Position numbers and translations under genes: made by a program
Notes under the pieces: generated by a model
Told to the model about the DNA's origin: nothing
The model's database searches: none
Seen by the model: only the letters and a program-made list of their open reading frames with translations
Assembly: GCA_018364155.1 (NCBI GenBank)
Contig: JAGZMM010000003.1
Span: 248,001 to 312,000, forward strand
Reading direction: 5' to 3'
DNA: 64,000 nt
Source of the DNA: Clostridiales bacterium
Lineage (GTDB): Bacteria; Bacillota; Clostridia; Oscillospirales; Acutalibacteraceae
In this document: piece by piece, positions 10,090 to 17,683 of the stretch
Layout: each line of letters begins with the position of its first letter
How positions within the stretch are numbered: the stretch's first letter is position 1

Positions 10090-10118
10090 ATAATACCATA
10101 ATTCAGGGGGGAATGCAA
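10090..10118 (-). promoter_or_regulatory. Probable promoter of the S10 ribosomal operon
   Basis: On the minus strand a TTGCAT (-35) and TATTAT (-10) are separated by 17 bases; an overlapping TATAAT register also exists. Transcription would start near 10080 and give a leader of about 280 bases before rpsJ. That leader, 9804-10080, holds no gene but several GC-rich hairpins, including the terminator-like one at 9884-9918. Confidence 0.55.
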
Positions 10119-10244
10119 GAAAAAAATTCGGCATTTCGCGAAAATTTTTCGGAGAAAATTTAGGTATTCGTCACATATTCCGTAAAGGACTGTTTTATAC
10201 TAATTATAAAGGAAAACGAGTCGGATTGCACGACAAAATTCCGC

Positions 10245-10273
10245 TTGCCCAAACGAAAGTAGACTTTTATAAT
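10245..10273 (+). promoter_or_regulatory. Promoter of the SGNH hydrolase gene
   Basis: TTGCCC and TATAAT are separated by exactly 17 bases, 40 bases before the ATG at 10313. The promoter lies inside a longer open frame starting at 10226, which argues that the upstream part is not coding. Confidence 0.75.
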
Positions 10274-10312
10274 AAAGGAAAGCATCACCCGTCTGTAAAA
10301 GGAGAAACGCTT

Positions 10313-11032
10313 ATGAACGTGGTACGGCGCATCCAGATCTACGGAGACTCCATTATGAAAGGAATCCTCCTCGACCATAAGAGCAGCCGCTATTATCCCC
10401 AGCCGCCCACCAATCTGAATGCATTTAAAGAAGAGTTTGCGCTGGATATCCTCAATAAATCCAAGTTCGGCTGCACCATCGGCAAGGGCTACCAGCAGCT
10501 TTGCCGCCAGCTTCAGCGTGGACTCGACTGCGACATGGTACTGCTGGAATACGGCGGCAACGACTGCGACTATGACTGGGACAGAGTTTCCGCCGCACCT
10601 GAGGCGGACCACCAGCCTCATACGCCCCTCAAAGAGTTTGTAGCGATCTATCGGCGGATGCTTAAGAACCTCAAGGAGCACGCCGTCACGCCCATCCTCA
10701 TGTCCCTGCCTCCCATTGACGCGGAAAAATACCTCAACTGGATCACTCGCACGGGCTTAAGCCGGGAGAATATCCTCAAGTGGCTGGGAGATACCCAGAT
10801 GATTTACCGCTTTCAGGAGCTATACTCCCATACCGTCATGAAGCTGGCCTATGAGACGAAGAGCCTGTTTGTGGACGTGCGGGCCGCTTTCTTAGACAAA
10901 CACAATTACAAAGACCTTCTTTGCGACGACGGCATTCATCCCAACGAAGAGGGACATCAGCTCATCAAGCAGGTGTTCTCCAAGTTTGCCGACGCGTATT
11001 TAAACGGCCGGCCCCAAATCGTGCTGGGGTAA
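10313..11032 (+). CDS. SGNH/GDSL-family hydrolase
   Basis: Probably an esterase or lipase-like hydrolase of the SGNH superfamily; the substrate cannot be told. The 239-residue product has block I at residues 11-13 (GDS, Ser13 the likely nucleophile), block III at 81-84 (GGND, Asn83), and block V at 206-210 (DGIHP, with Asp206 and His209 completing the triad). No signal peptide or membrane segment is seen, so it should be cytosolic. The start is the ATG after AAAGGAG. It is a single gene between its own promoter and a strong terminator. The middle region has an extended insert between blocks III and V. Confidence 0.85.
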   Translation: MNVVRRIQIYGDSIMKGILLDHKSSRYYPQPPTNLNAFKEEFALDILNKSKFGCTIGKGYQQLCRQLQRGLDCDMVLLEYGGNDCDYDWDRVSAAPEADHQPHTPLKEFVAIYRRMLKNLKEHAVTPILMSLPPIDAEKYLNWITRTGLSRENILKWLGDTQMIYRFQELYSHTVMKLAYETKSLFVDVRAAFLDKHNYKDLLCDDGIHPNEEGHQLIKQVFSKFADAYLNGRPQIVLG

Positions 11033-11046
11033 GCTCTCCTGATCAG

Positions 11047-11084
11047 AACCGCCCGGCAGCCAAACAGCTGTCGGGCGGTTTTTC
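11047..11084 (+). terminator. Intrinsic terminator after the SGNH hydrolase gene
   Basis: Arms ACCGCCCG-CAGC and its complement flank a short loop and are followed by TTTTT on the plus strand. On the minus strand there is no good T-run, so it serves mainly the plus-strand gene. Confidence 0.85.
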
Positions 11085-11094
11085 TGTCTTTTCC

Positions 11095-11268
11095 CTATTG
11101 GGACGACGATCTGTCGTCCTTTTCCTTTGGCTTCGTCACGGCGTTTAAAACGGCGATGATCCCCATAATCAGGGCCATGACCACCAGGATGCCCAGCATT
11201 CCCAGCCCCATCAGCTTCAATGAATTCCAAAAATCCGCCATATGAATGGCCCAAAGCAGTTGCAGCAT
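11095..11268 (-). CDS. Small single-span membrane protein, OadG-like
   Basis: I translated this 57-residue gene by hand. It starts MLQLLWAIHMADFWNSL, has one strongly hydrophobic helix (about residues 18-42) and a charged C-terminal tail (KPKEKDDRSSSQ). It lies 18 bases downstream of the OadB-like gene, on the same strand. Small one-helix gamma subunits of sodium-pumping decarboxylases have this layout and are encoded next to the beta subunit, so a role as gamma-like partner is a fair inference. Sequence alone gives no specific motif. GGAG lies 4 bases upstream of the ATG. Confidence 0.65.
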   Translation of the reverse strand: MLQLLWAIHMADFWNSLKLMGLGMLGILVVMALIMGIIAVLNAVTKPKEKDDRSSSQ

Positions 11269-11286
11269 CGTGCTCCATCCCCTCTC

Positions 11287-12447
11287 TTATAGCATGCCCG
11301 GCACCAGCGCCAAAATGATGCCGCCGGCGATGACCGAGCCGATCTGACCGGATACGTTTGCGCCTACCGCGTGCATTAACAGGTGGTTTTGGTTGTCTTC
11401 CTTGAGCGCCATTTTCTGCACCACCCGGGCGGACATGGGAAAGGCCGAAATGCCCGCCGCGCCGATCATGGGATTGATCTTCTTGTCCTTCTTTAAGAAC
11501 AGATTCATAAGCTTTGCAAAGAGCACACCGCCAATGGTGTCAATCATAAAGGCCACCAGACCCAGCACCAAAATAAGCAGGGTTTCGATGGTGACAAAGT
11601 TTTCTGCCGTCATTTTGAAAGCAATGGTGATCCCTAAGAAAATCGTGATTAAGTTAGCGAGGACGCTTTGGGCAGTCTGAGCAAGGCTGTCCAGCCGCAG
11701 GCACTCCCGCAACAGGTTTCCGAACATCAAAAGCCCTACCAGGCCCACCGACGCGGGCGCGATCAAACCCGCTATCACCGTCACCAGAATCGGGAACAAA
11801 ATCCGCGTAGTCCGGGAAACCGACTTGGGATTATAGGGCATGCGGATGCACCGTTCCTTTTTGGTGGTCACCAGTTTGATGCAGAAGGGCTGGATGATGG
11901 GAACGAGCGCCATGTAGGAATAGGCGGCCACCGCGATGGCGCCCAGATAGTTGCTCTTAAAGATGTTGGCCACTAGAATGGAGGTGGGGCCGTCCGCCGC
12001 ACCGATGATACCGATGGATGCGGCGTCGCGCAGGTCAAACCCGAACACCACCGCTAACACAACCGTAAAGAAAATGCCGAACTGGGCGGCGCCGCCGAAC
12101 AGCATGACTTTGGGATTGCTCAAAAGCGGGCCAAAGTCAATCATAGCCCCGATACCCACAAAGAGCAGGAGCGGCAGTGCCTCCGACGCCTCGATTCCCA
12201 CCTCGTAAAGCCACTGGACGATCCCTTTGACCTCACCCACGCCCGCCATGGTCTGATCGAGCACGCCGGACAGCGGGAGATTTACCAAAATCGCCCCGAA
12301 GCCCATGGGCATCAGCAGCGCCGGTTCCAAGTTTTTCGCCAGCGCCAGGTAAATCAGCAAAGCGCCGATGGCATACATGACCACCTGCTGCCAGCCGATG
12401 GAAAGGATGCCGTTCCACAAAAAATCAAAGCTTTGCAGCCATTCCAA
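11287..12447 (-). CDS. Sodium ion-translocating decarboxylase beta subunit (OadB/GcdB/MmdB family)
   Basis: The beta subunits of oxaloacetate, glutaconyl-CoA and methylmalonyl-CoA decarboxylases are membrane proteins that couple biotin decarboxylation to sodium export. The product has about ten membrane helices and the family motifs GFGAILVNLPL, FVGIGAMIDFGPLLSNP, IIGAADGPTSI (with the conserved Asp) and HAVGANVSGQIGS. The start is uncertain: a TTG at 12447 with GGGG 8 bases upstream gives a normal 386-residue protein; a TTG at 12582 would add a non-conserved tail. The alpha (carboxyltransferase) and biotin carrier genes are not nearby, so the substrate is unknown. Confidence 0.88.
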   Translation of the reverse strand: MEWLQSFDFLWNGILSIGWQQVVMYAIGALLIYLALAKNLEPALLMPMGFGAILVNLPLSGVLDQTMAGVGEVKGIVQWLYEVGIEASEALPLLLFVGIGAMIDFGPLLSNPKVMLFGGAAQFGIFFTVVLAVVFGFDLRDAASIGIIGAADGPTSILVANIFKSNYLGAIAVAAYSYMALVPIIQPFCIKLVTTKKERCIRMPYNPKSVSRTTRILFPILVTVIAGLIAPASVGLVGLLMFGNLLRECLRLDSLAQTAQSVLANLITIFLGITIAFKMTAENFVTIETLLILVLGLVAFMIDTIGGVLFAKLMNLFLKKDKKINPMIGAAGISAFPMSARVVQKMALKEDNQNHLLMHAVGANVSGQIGSVIAGGIILALVPGML

Positions 12448-12584
12448 TGTTCCTACCCCATTTCTGTCTAACCCGGCTGTCCGCCGGTGCGCTTTTTTCG
12501 CCTTTACCAAAGGCAGTGGTATTTCATTAGTATGGACGGGACTTCCCCGTTCTATTTCAATTGTCCCCGCAAAAGAAGGCAAAA

Positions 12585-13439
12585 TCAGCTGCTTCGAGCC
12601 AGAAGCGCCCGGACTTCCCTGAGCTTTGCTTTGCCGTCGGCATACCCCCGGTCAGCCAAGTCGTTTAGCACCCTGGGATCCTTTTCATAGGTGCTCACCG
12701 TCAAAGACGCGGGCGGCTGGATCACCACCGCTCTGCCTTCCTCCTCCAACCTACGGCACAGCCGCACCTGTTCATTATAAATCCCGCTGGAACGGGAAAG
12801 GGCCTCCACCAGTTTCGGAAACCGACCGTAGACCGATTTGATCATCCCCAGTGGATAGCCGATCTTTTTCTCATGGCTCAAATGTTTTGTGAGCACGATG
12901 ACGTTGAGGGCATTGCCGTCCTCCATGGATTTTTCCACCGGGATTGGGCAGACACAGGCCCCGTCGAGAAGCGGACGTCCTTCGTACTCCACCACCTTCG
13001 ACACAAACGGCACCGAACAGGACGCAGCCAGTACATCGGTACGGCCGGGGCCGATGTGTTCCTTCCCGTACCAGACCTCTTTTCCGGTGGCGCAGTCGGT
13101 GGCGCCTGTCAGCATGGTGACGGGCGAACGATGCAGCCCGTCGTAATCAATGAGCGCATGTTCCGCGGCAATCTGGTTAAAAATAAAGTCATACCCGAAC
13201 AGCGACCCGGTAATCATCATGTTTTGCACACTCAAGAGGCGGGGATCCTGACAATAGTCCACCAGCACCCGGCGGGTGCGCCCTGGCTGCCCCGACACAA
13301 ACGCGGTGGCGTTGAGCGCGCCGGCGGAAACCCCAATGACATAAGGAAAGGCAATTTTATGATCGGCAAAGGCCTCCAGCACGCCGGCGGTATAGGCGCC
13401 GCGCATGCCGCCTCCTTCTAAAACCAAGCCCACGGACAT
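12585..13439 (-). CDS. Patatin-like phospholipase
   Basis: Likely a cytosolic or membrane-associated serine acyl hydrolase acting on lipids. The 284-residue product has the oxyanion loop EGGGMRG (residues 8-14), the nucleophile elbow GVSAG (36-40, Ser38), and the catalytic Asp in DGA (Asp159). This is the compact bacterial type close to YjjU-like proteins. The start is the ATG at 13439, 7 bases after AGGAGG; the open frame extends upstream but without a ribosome site. It is followed by the OadB-like gene with a gap of about 137 bases, so co-transcription is possible but not shown. Confidence 0.9.
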   Translation of the reverse strand: MSVGLVLEGGGMRGAYTAGVLEAFADHKIAFPYVIGVSAGALNATAFVSGQPGRTRRVLVDYCQDPRLLSVQNMMITGSLFGYDFIFNQIAAEHALIDYDGLHRSPVTMLTGATDCATGKEVWYGKEHIGPGRTDVLAASCSVPFVSKVVEYEGRPLLDGACVCPIPVEKSMEDGNALNVIVLTKHLSHEKKIGYPLGMIKSVYGRFPKLVEALSRSSGIYNEQVRLCRRLEEEGRAVVIQPPASLTVSTYEKDPRVLNDLADRGYADGKAKLREVRALLARSS

Positions 13440-13586
13440 ACGGCATCCTCCTTGCATTTCATTCAGGCGATATCTAAAATTATACATCATCCTAGTGCAA
13501 AATCAATCAAAAAAGTGCTGTAGGAGGCATTTGTATTGGGATGAATGTCGGGGAATTGAAAAAACAAAAGAAATTTGGAAATTCTC

Positions 13587-13616
13587 TTGACAAAGCGCAA
13601 CCAAGCATATTATAAT
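13587..13616 (+). promoter_or_regulatory. Promoter of the tRNA-Met/Glu/Val cluster
   Basis: TTGACA and TATAAT lie 18 bases apart, 31 bases upstream of the tRNA-Met gene. The consensus match is near perfect, as expected for a stable RNA promoter. Confidence 0.85.
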
Positions 13617-13646
13617 GTTACTCGCCCCTTACGGGGACATGCATGT

Positions 13647-13723
13647 GGCGGCATAGCTCAGTTGGCTAGAGCATGCGGTTCATACCCGCAGTGTCGTTGG
13701 TTCAACTCCAACTGCCGCTACCA
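13647..13723 (+). tRNA. tRNA-Met (CAT anticodon)
   Basis: A full 77-base cloverleaf with encoded CCA. The acceptor stem is GGCGGCA with TGCCGCT, the D arm is GCTC/GAGC, the anticodon loop TTCATAC carries CAT, and the T arm is GTTGG/CCAAC. The anticodon stem lacks the three G:C pairs of initiator tRNA, so it is an elongator Met tRNA; an Ile2 tRNA with modified CAT cannot be excluded by eye. Confidence 0.92.
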
Positions 13724-13724
13724 T

Positions 13725-13773
13725 AATACGGACTTTTCCCCGGATAAGTCGAGTAAAAGTCCGTATTTTATTT
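13725..13773 (+). terminator. Intrinsic terminator between tRNA-Met and tRNA-Glu
   Basis: A perfect 13-base inverted repeat (AATACGGACTTTT with its complement) surrounds a 17-base loop and is followed by TTATTT. It begins two bases after the tRNA-Met CCA and ends where tRNA-Glu begins. It may end part of the transcripts after the first tRNA, or act as an RNA-processing hairpin. Confidence 0.7.
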
Positions 13774-13848
13774 GGCGCGTTGGTCAAGCGGTTAAGACAC
13801 GGCCCTTTCACGGCTGTAACAGGGGTTCGATTCCCCTACGCGTCACCA
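13774..13848 (+). tRNA. tRNA-Glu (TTC anticodon)
   Basis: A 75-base cloverleaf with encoded CCA. Acceptor GGCGCGT pairs with ACGCGTC, the anticodon loop CTTTCAC carries TTC, and the T arm is AGGGG/CCCCT. The D loop GGTCAAGCGGTTAAGAC is typical of glutamate tRNAs. Confidence 0.95.
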
Positions 13849-13901
13849 GATTTGCGTTAGGCTGGCTATTCCGGCTGGCCTACGCGGATCTTCTTTCCTT
13901 T

Positions 13902-13978
13902 GGACGCATAGCTCAGCTGGTTAGAGCGCCTGCTTCACACGCAGGAGGTCAGCGGTTCGAGTCCGTTTGCGTCCACCA
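13902..13978 (+). tRNA. tRNA-Val (CAC anticodon)
   Basis: A 77-base cloverleaf with encoded CCA. Acceptor GGACGCA pairs with TGCGTCC, the anticodon stem CCTGC/GCAGG encloses TTCACAC with anticodon CAC. This is the less common Val isoacceptor, reading GTG codons. Confidence 0.94.
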
Positions 13979-13980
13979 AA

Positions 13981-14014
13981 AAGGCCATGTACCGTTTGGT
14001 ATGTGGCCTTTTTT
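13981..14014 (+). terminator. Intrinsic terminator of the tRNA cluster
   Basis: AAGGCCAT-ACC pairs with GGT-ATG(T)GGCCTT around a short loop, followed by six T. It begins two bases after the CCA of tRNA-Val. Confidence 0.85.
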
Positions 14015-14076
14015 CATTTCCTTTTGTAGGTTTTACGCTGGTTCATCCTTTTTCGGGTATGGTCGGGTTGGCGGCA

Positions 14077-14104
14077 TTGGGAGCAAGCCGTGCAAAGCTA
14101 TAAA
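14077..14104 (+). promoter_or_regulatory. Possible promoter of the Tet(M)-like gene
   Basis: TTGGGA and TATAAA are 16 bases apart, about 75 bases before the start codon. The match is moderate. No leader peptide of the tet(M) type was recognised in the region between. Confidence 0.4.
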
Positions 14105-14179
14105 CGGTATCCGTCGTGCTTTTCGCCGCCCGGCTGCGAATCGAAGGGCGATTTTTCTTTTGAAGGCAGGTGTCTATGC

Positions 14180-16099
14180 ATGTCCCCTTTTCCAAACATC
14201 GTGAACATTGGCCTGGTGGCCCACGTGGACGCCGGCAAAACCACCCTGACTGAACAGCTTCTTTACACAGCCGGCGCTATCCGCGCCCCCGGCCGGGTGG
14301 ACGAAGGCAGTGCCCAGACTGACTTTCTGGATCTGGAGCGAAAACGCGGTATTTCCATCCGCGCAGCCTCCACGGTGCTTTCCTGGAAAGGGCGCACCGT
14401 CAACCTCATCGACACTCCCGGCCACACCGACTTTGCTTCCGAGGTGGAGCGGGTGCTGCAGGTGCTTGACTGCGCGGTGCTGGTGGTTTCGGCGGCGGAA
14501 GGAATTCAGTCTCAGACCGAGGTATTGGCCAAGGCCCTCGCGAAGCTGAAGACTCCCACGGTCCTTTTCTTCAACAAAATTGACCGGGCGGGAGCGGATC
14601 TTTCCCGGGTGCTGAAAGAAACAAAAGAGCGGCTAGGGTTGCCACCGGTGGTGGTGGACGATCTGTTTGCTGACAAACCGGTGGAGGACGCATTGGTAGA
14701 GGCGCTGGCAGAGGAGGATGACGGGCTTTTGGAAGCTTACCTGTCGGGCGAGCCTATTTCCAAGGAGCGGCTTTTTTCGTCGCTGGCCGCCGGTGTAAGA
14801 GCCCGGCAGCTCTTCCCTGCTCTGACCGGCTGCGCCCTCAAAGGAACCGGTGTCGGAGCGCTATTGGATCTTCTGACGCTGGCAGCGCCGGAAAACAAGG
14901 GAGATGTGCAAGCACCGTTGTCCGGTGTCATTTTCCGCATGGAGCATGACAAGACCATGGGGCGGATTTCACACGTCCGCCTTTACGCGGGAACCTTAAA
15001 AAACCGGGATATGGTGCGAAACGCCACCCAGGACTTAGAGGAAAAGGTGGTGCAAATCCGCAAAGTGAGCGGCGCAAAATACGAAGACACTGGACTTTTG
15101 CAGGCGGGAGACATCGGGGCGGTGTGCGGTCTTGCCCACGCCCGGGTGGGGGATATTTTGGGCGATCCGGGACCGGTTCCGGGCGGATGCTCCATCGCTC
15201 ACCCGCTTCTAAACGTGCGGGTGTTCCCCTATGAAGAAAAGGACTATCCCGCTTTGGTGGCTGCAATGGAAGAGCTTTGCGCGGAAGACCCGCTTCTTAG
15301 TATGGCGTGGGTCCCGGAGGAACGAAACCTGCTCATTCGCATCACTGGGCTTATCCAGCTGGAGGTTCTCGAAGCGCTGATGATCACCCGTTTCGGCCTG
15401 CGGGTTTATTTTTCCGATCCTACGGTGATCTATAAGGAGACGCCCGCCTCGACAGGAGAAGGCTTTGTGGCCTACACCATGCCCAAGCCCTGCTGGGCGG
15501 TACTGCGGTTCTTAATAGAACCGGGACCGCGGGGCAGCGGAATCGCTTACAAAAGCATCGTCAAAAATGACGACATTCTTTACCGTTACCAGGCTCAGGT
15601 AGCCCAGGCTCTGCCGGACGCTCTTCGCCAGGGTCCCTTAGGCTGGGAGGTCACCGATGCGAAGATCACCCTTATCGCCGGCGAACACCACAACGAACAC
15701 ACCCACCCGCTGGACTTTATCGTAGCCACTCCCATGGCCATCATGGACGGGCTTGTGAACACCGGCACGACTCTCCTGGAACCCATGCAGGCCTTCCGCC
15801 TGTCCCTCCCGGAAGAGGCGGGAGGCAAGGCGATGGGGGAAATCATTCGGATGCGGGGTCAGTTTGACACGCCGGTAATCCAAAACGGTGTATTCACCCT
15901 GGAAGGACGGATCCCTGCCGCTACCTCGATGGAGTTCCCGGTTTTTGCGGCGTCCATATCCGCAGGGCGGGCAAATCTATCGGTGCGGTTTGACGGCTAT
16001 GAGCCCTGCCCGCTGGAATTGGGCGCGACCACGCCGTACCGGGGCGTCAATCCCTTGGACCAGGCCCGCTACATTCTCAGCATCCGGGGCGCACTTTGA
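14180..16099 (+). CDS. Translation-factor GTPase of the Tet(M)/Tet(W) ribosomal-protection family
   Basis: EF-G-like GTPase of 639 residues, the same length as Tet(M). G motifs: AHVDAGKTT (14-22), RGISI (56-60), DTPGH (78-82) and NKID (132-135). Domains II to V follow. In Tet(M), the domain IV loop that reaches into the tetracycline site reads YYSPVST near residues 506-512; here the equivalent loop (503-509) reads HHNEHTH and is followed by PLDFIVATP. The residues that push tetracycline off 16S rRNA are therefore not kept. Chromosomal homologues of this type may serve a housekeeping or different ribosome-protection role, so drug resistance should not be assumed. The start is the ATG at 14180; upstream codons overlap the promoter region. 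No mobile element flanks it. Confidence 0.88.
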   Translation: MSPFPNIVNIGLVAHVDAGKTTLTEQLLYTAGAIRAPGRVDEGSAQTDFLDLERKRGISIRAASTVLSWKGRTVNLIDTPGHTDFASEVERVLQVLDCAVLVVSAAEGIQSQTEVLAKALAKLKTPTVLFFNKIDRAGADLSRVLKETKERLGLPPVVVDDLFADKPVEDALVEALAEEDDGLLEAYLSGEPISKERLFSSLAAGVRARQLFPALTGCALKGTGVGALLDLLTLAAPENKGDVQAPLSGVIFRMEHDKTMGRISHVRLYAGTLKNRDMVRNATQDLEEKVVQIRKVSGAKYEDTGLLQAGDIGAVCGLAHARVGDILGDPGPVPGGCSIAHPLLNVRVFPYEEKDYPALVAAMEELCAEDPLLSMAWVPEERNLLIRITGLIQLEVLEALMITRFGLRVYFSDPTVIYKETPASTGEGFVAYTMPKPCWAVLRFLIEPGPRGSGIAYKSIVKNDDILYRYQAQVAQALPDALRQGPLGWEVTDAKITLIAGEHHNEHTHPLDFIVATPMAIMDGLVNTGTTLLEPMQAFRLSLPEEAGGKAMGEIIRMRGQFDTPVIQNGVFTLEGRIPAATSMEFPVFAASISAGRANLSVRFDGYEPCPLELGATTPYRGVNPLDQARYILSIRGAL

Positions 16100-16134
16100 A
16101 TTTGCAGCAAATTGTGAATTGTGTTGCAAAGTCC

Positions 16135-16163
16135 TTGCAACTTCGGCCATAAAATGGTACAAT
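16135..16163 (+). promoter_or_regulatory. Promoter of the aquaporin gene
   Basis: TTGCAA and TACAAT are separated by exactly 17 bases, with the -10 ending 37 bases before the ATG at 16201. The open frame extends upstream to 16165, but the AGGAGG just before 16201 supports the later start. Confidence 0.75.
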
Positions 16164-16200
16164 CATGGACGAAAAAATCAAAACAGTAGGAGGAACCCAC

Positions 16201-16893
16201 ATGGATTTTGCCAGAAAATGCATCGCTGAATTTTTCGGGACCACCATGTTTGTCCTGATCGGCTGTCTCGGAATCAGCATGTATGCCAGTACCTTGGACG
16301 CCTTGGGCCTGTGCCTGATTTTTGCCTTTGTATTCATCGCCATGTATTTTGTAATCGGCCGGGTGTCCGGCTGCCACCTCAATCCCGCCGTTTCCTTGGG
16401 GATGGCCATTACCGGCCGGATTTCCTGGAAGGAATTTGCCGGTTATGCCGTGAGCCAGCTGGTGGGCGGATTCGCTGCCTGCGGCCTGATCGCCCTATTC
16501 AACTCCCTGTTCGGCGTTACCGGGTACAGCGCGAACGCGGTGTATGTGGACACTTATAAGTATCCTTATGTGGTGGAATGCCTGGTCATTGAGATCATTC
16601 TAACCATGCTGTTCGTTCTGGTTTTCTTGGCCGCTACCAAGAAGGGTAAATTCTCCGGCGTGGCCGGCATCGGCATCGGCCTGAGCCTGCTGGTCTTTTA
16701 TATAATCGACTATGGGTTTACCGGCGCATCCCTTAACCCTGCCCGCAGTCTGGCCCCCGCTATTTTCACCGGCGGCACCAGTCTGACGAACGTATGGGTC
16801 TTCCTAGTTGGCCCGCTGGTAGGCGCGGTGCTCGCTGCGTTTTTGTACAAGTTCTTTGCAAAAGGAATGGCAACCGACGAAAGCGCACATTAA
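16201..16893 (+). CDS. Aquaporin / MIP-family channel
   Basis: A water or small-solute channel of the inner membrane. The 230-residue product has six membrane helices and the two half-helix motifs NPA at 61-63 and NPAR at 179-182, including the selectivity-filter arginine. In a by-eye alignment with AqpZ, the helix-5 filter histidine appears replaced by tyrosine (in VFYII), so the pore may differ from a classic water channel. It could be an aquaporin or a glyceroporin; the short loops favour the former. It has its own promoter and terminator, so it is probably transcribed alone. Confidence 0.9.
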   Translation: MDFARKCIAEFFGTTMFVLIGCLGISMYASTLDALGLCLIFAFVFIAMYFVIGRVSGCHLNPAVSLGMAITGRISWKEFAGYAVSQLVGGFAACGLIALFNSLFGVTGYSANAVYVDTYKYPYVVECLVIEIILTMLFVLVFLAATKKGKFSGVAGIGIGLSLLVFYIIDYGFTGASLNPARSLAPAIFTGGTSLTNVWVFLVGPLVGAVLAAFLYKFFAKGMATDESAH

Positions 16894-16898
16894 ACTGA

Positions 16899-16931
16899 GA
16901 AAAAGGGTCGCAGGAAAGCGGCCCTTTTTTG
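16899..16931 (+). terminator. Intrinsic terminator after the aquaporin gene
   Basis: AAAAAGGG-CGC pairs with GCG-CCCTTTTTT around a short loop. It starts a few bases after the stop codon. Confidence 0.85.
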
Positions 16932-16957
16932 GCCGAAGTTTCGCATTTGTGTTTGTC

Positions 16958-16981
16958 TGTATGAATCGTCCCGGTCATACA
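16958..16981. promoter_or_regulatory. Inverted repeat upstream of glutathione peroxidase, possible operator
   Basis: TGTATGA and TCATACA form a perfect 7-base inverted repeat with a 10-base spacer, in the region where the peroxidase promoter should lie (a TTGTCT overlaps its left edge). This could be a repressor site for a peroxide-responsive gene. I do not recognise it as a standard PerR box. Confidence 0.35.
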
Positions 16982-17018
16982 TACACTAAAATCATCGTAA
17001 AAGTATAGGAGGCAGATT

Positions 17019-17561
17019 ATGAACGTATACGATTTCAAAGTGAAGAAAATGGATGGAAGCGAGGTTTCCCTGCGCGATTACGAAGGCAAGGTGCTTCTCA
17101 TCGTCAACACGGCCAGCAAATGCGGCTTTACTCCGCAATTCGCCGAACTGGAAGCGCTCTACCAGAATTATAAGGACAAGGGCCTTGTGGTTCTGGGCTT
17201 TCCTTGCAACCAGTTCAAGGAACAAGACCCGGGCAGCAATGAGGAAATCATGGAGTTCTGCACCCGCAACTACGGCGTCACCTTCCCCATGTTCGCGAAA
17301 ATTGATGTAAACGGCCCCAATGCCGCGCCCTTGTTTGAGTTTTTGACGGCACACACCAAGTTCGAAGGGTTTGACATGAGCCATCCCATCGGCCCGGTTC
17401 TGGACGAGCTCTTGTCCAAGGACGGGGACTATAAGGCGGATAACCAGATCAAATGGAATTTCACCAAGTTTCTCATTACCAAAACCGGCGAAATCGCCAA
17501 GCGGTTCGAGCCGACTACCACGCCCGCCCAGATGGAATCGAGCATCCAAAGCTTGTTGTAA
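17019..17561 (+). CDS. Glutathione peroxidase family protein (thioredoxin-type Gpx/BsaA)
   Basis: Reduces hydroperoxides; in bacteria lacking glutathione, such enzymes usually take electrons from thioredoxin. The 180-residue product has the catalytic triad of the family: Cys35 in [11 protein letters not shown], Gln65 in FPCNQF and Trp146 in IKWNFTKF. The active residue is cysteine, not selenocysteine. Cys63 may be the resolving cysteine. AGGAGG lies upstream of the ATG. Single gene with its own terminator. Confidence 0.93.
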   Translation: MNVYDFKVKKMDGSEVSLRDYEGKVLLIVNTASKCGFTPQFAELEALYQNYKDKGLVVLGFPCNQFKEQDPGSNEEIMEFCTRNYGVTFPMFAKIDVNGPNAAPLFEFLTAHTKFEGFDMSHPIGPVLDELLSKDGDYKADNQIKWNFTKFLITKTGEIAKRFEPTTTPAQMESSIQSLL

Positions 17562-17568
17562 GGAATAC

Positions 17569-17604
17569 AAAAAGCCGCCCGCAATGGTTACGGGCGGCTT
17601 TTTG
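17569..17604 (+). terminator. Intrinsic terminator after glutathione peroxidase
   Basis: AAAAAGCCGCCCG and CGGGCGGCTTTTT form a perfect 13-base stem around a nine-base loop. The symmetric A and T runs allow it to work in both directions. Confidence 0.9.
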
Positions 17605-17640
17605 CCAGCTGAGATGGCCGTATGATTTCAAACCCGGACA

Positions 17641-17683
17641 GCAAAAACCACGGCGGCTTCTGACAAGCCGCCGTGGTTTTTGC
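17641..17683 (-). terminator. Terminator of the rimP-to-nadA operon
   Basis: A perfect 19-base inverted repeat (GCAAAAACCACGGCGGCTT and its complement) with a five-base loop, directly next to the nadA stop codon. On the minus strand it ends in TTTTTGC. It faces the other terminator at 17569-17604, separating the convergent genes. Confidence 0.88.

Noticed and set aside
13575..14204. 209-codon open frame across the tRNA cluster
   Set aside because: It covers three complete tRNA genes and two terminators, so it is not coding.
14180..16099. Acquired tetracycline resistance gene
   Set aside because: Domain IV loop residues of true Tet proteins are missing, base composition matches the surroundings and no mobile element is near.
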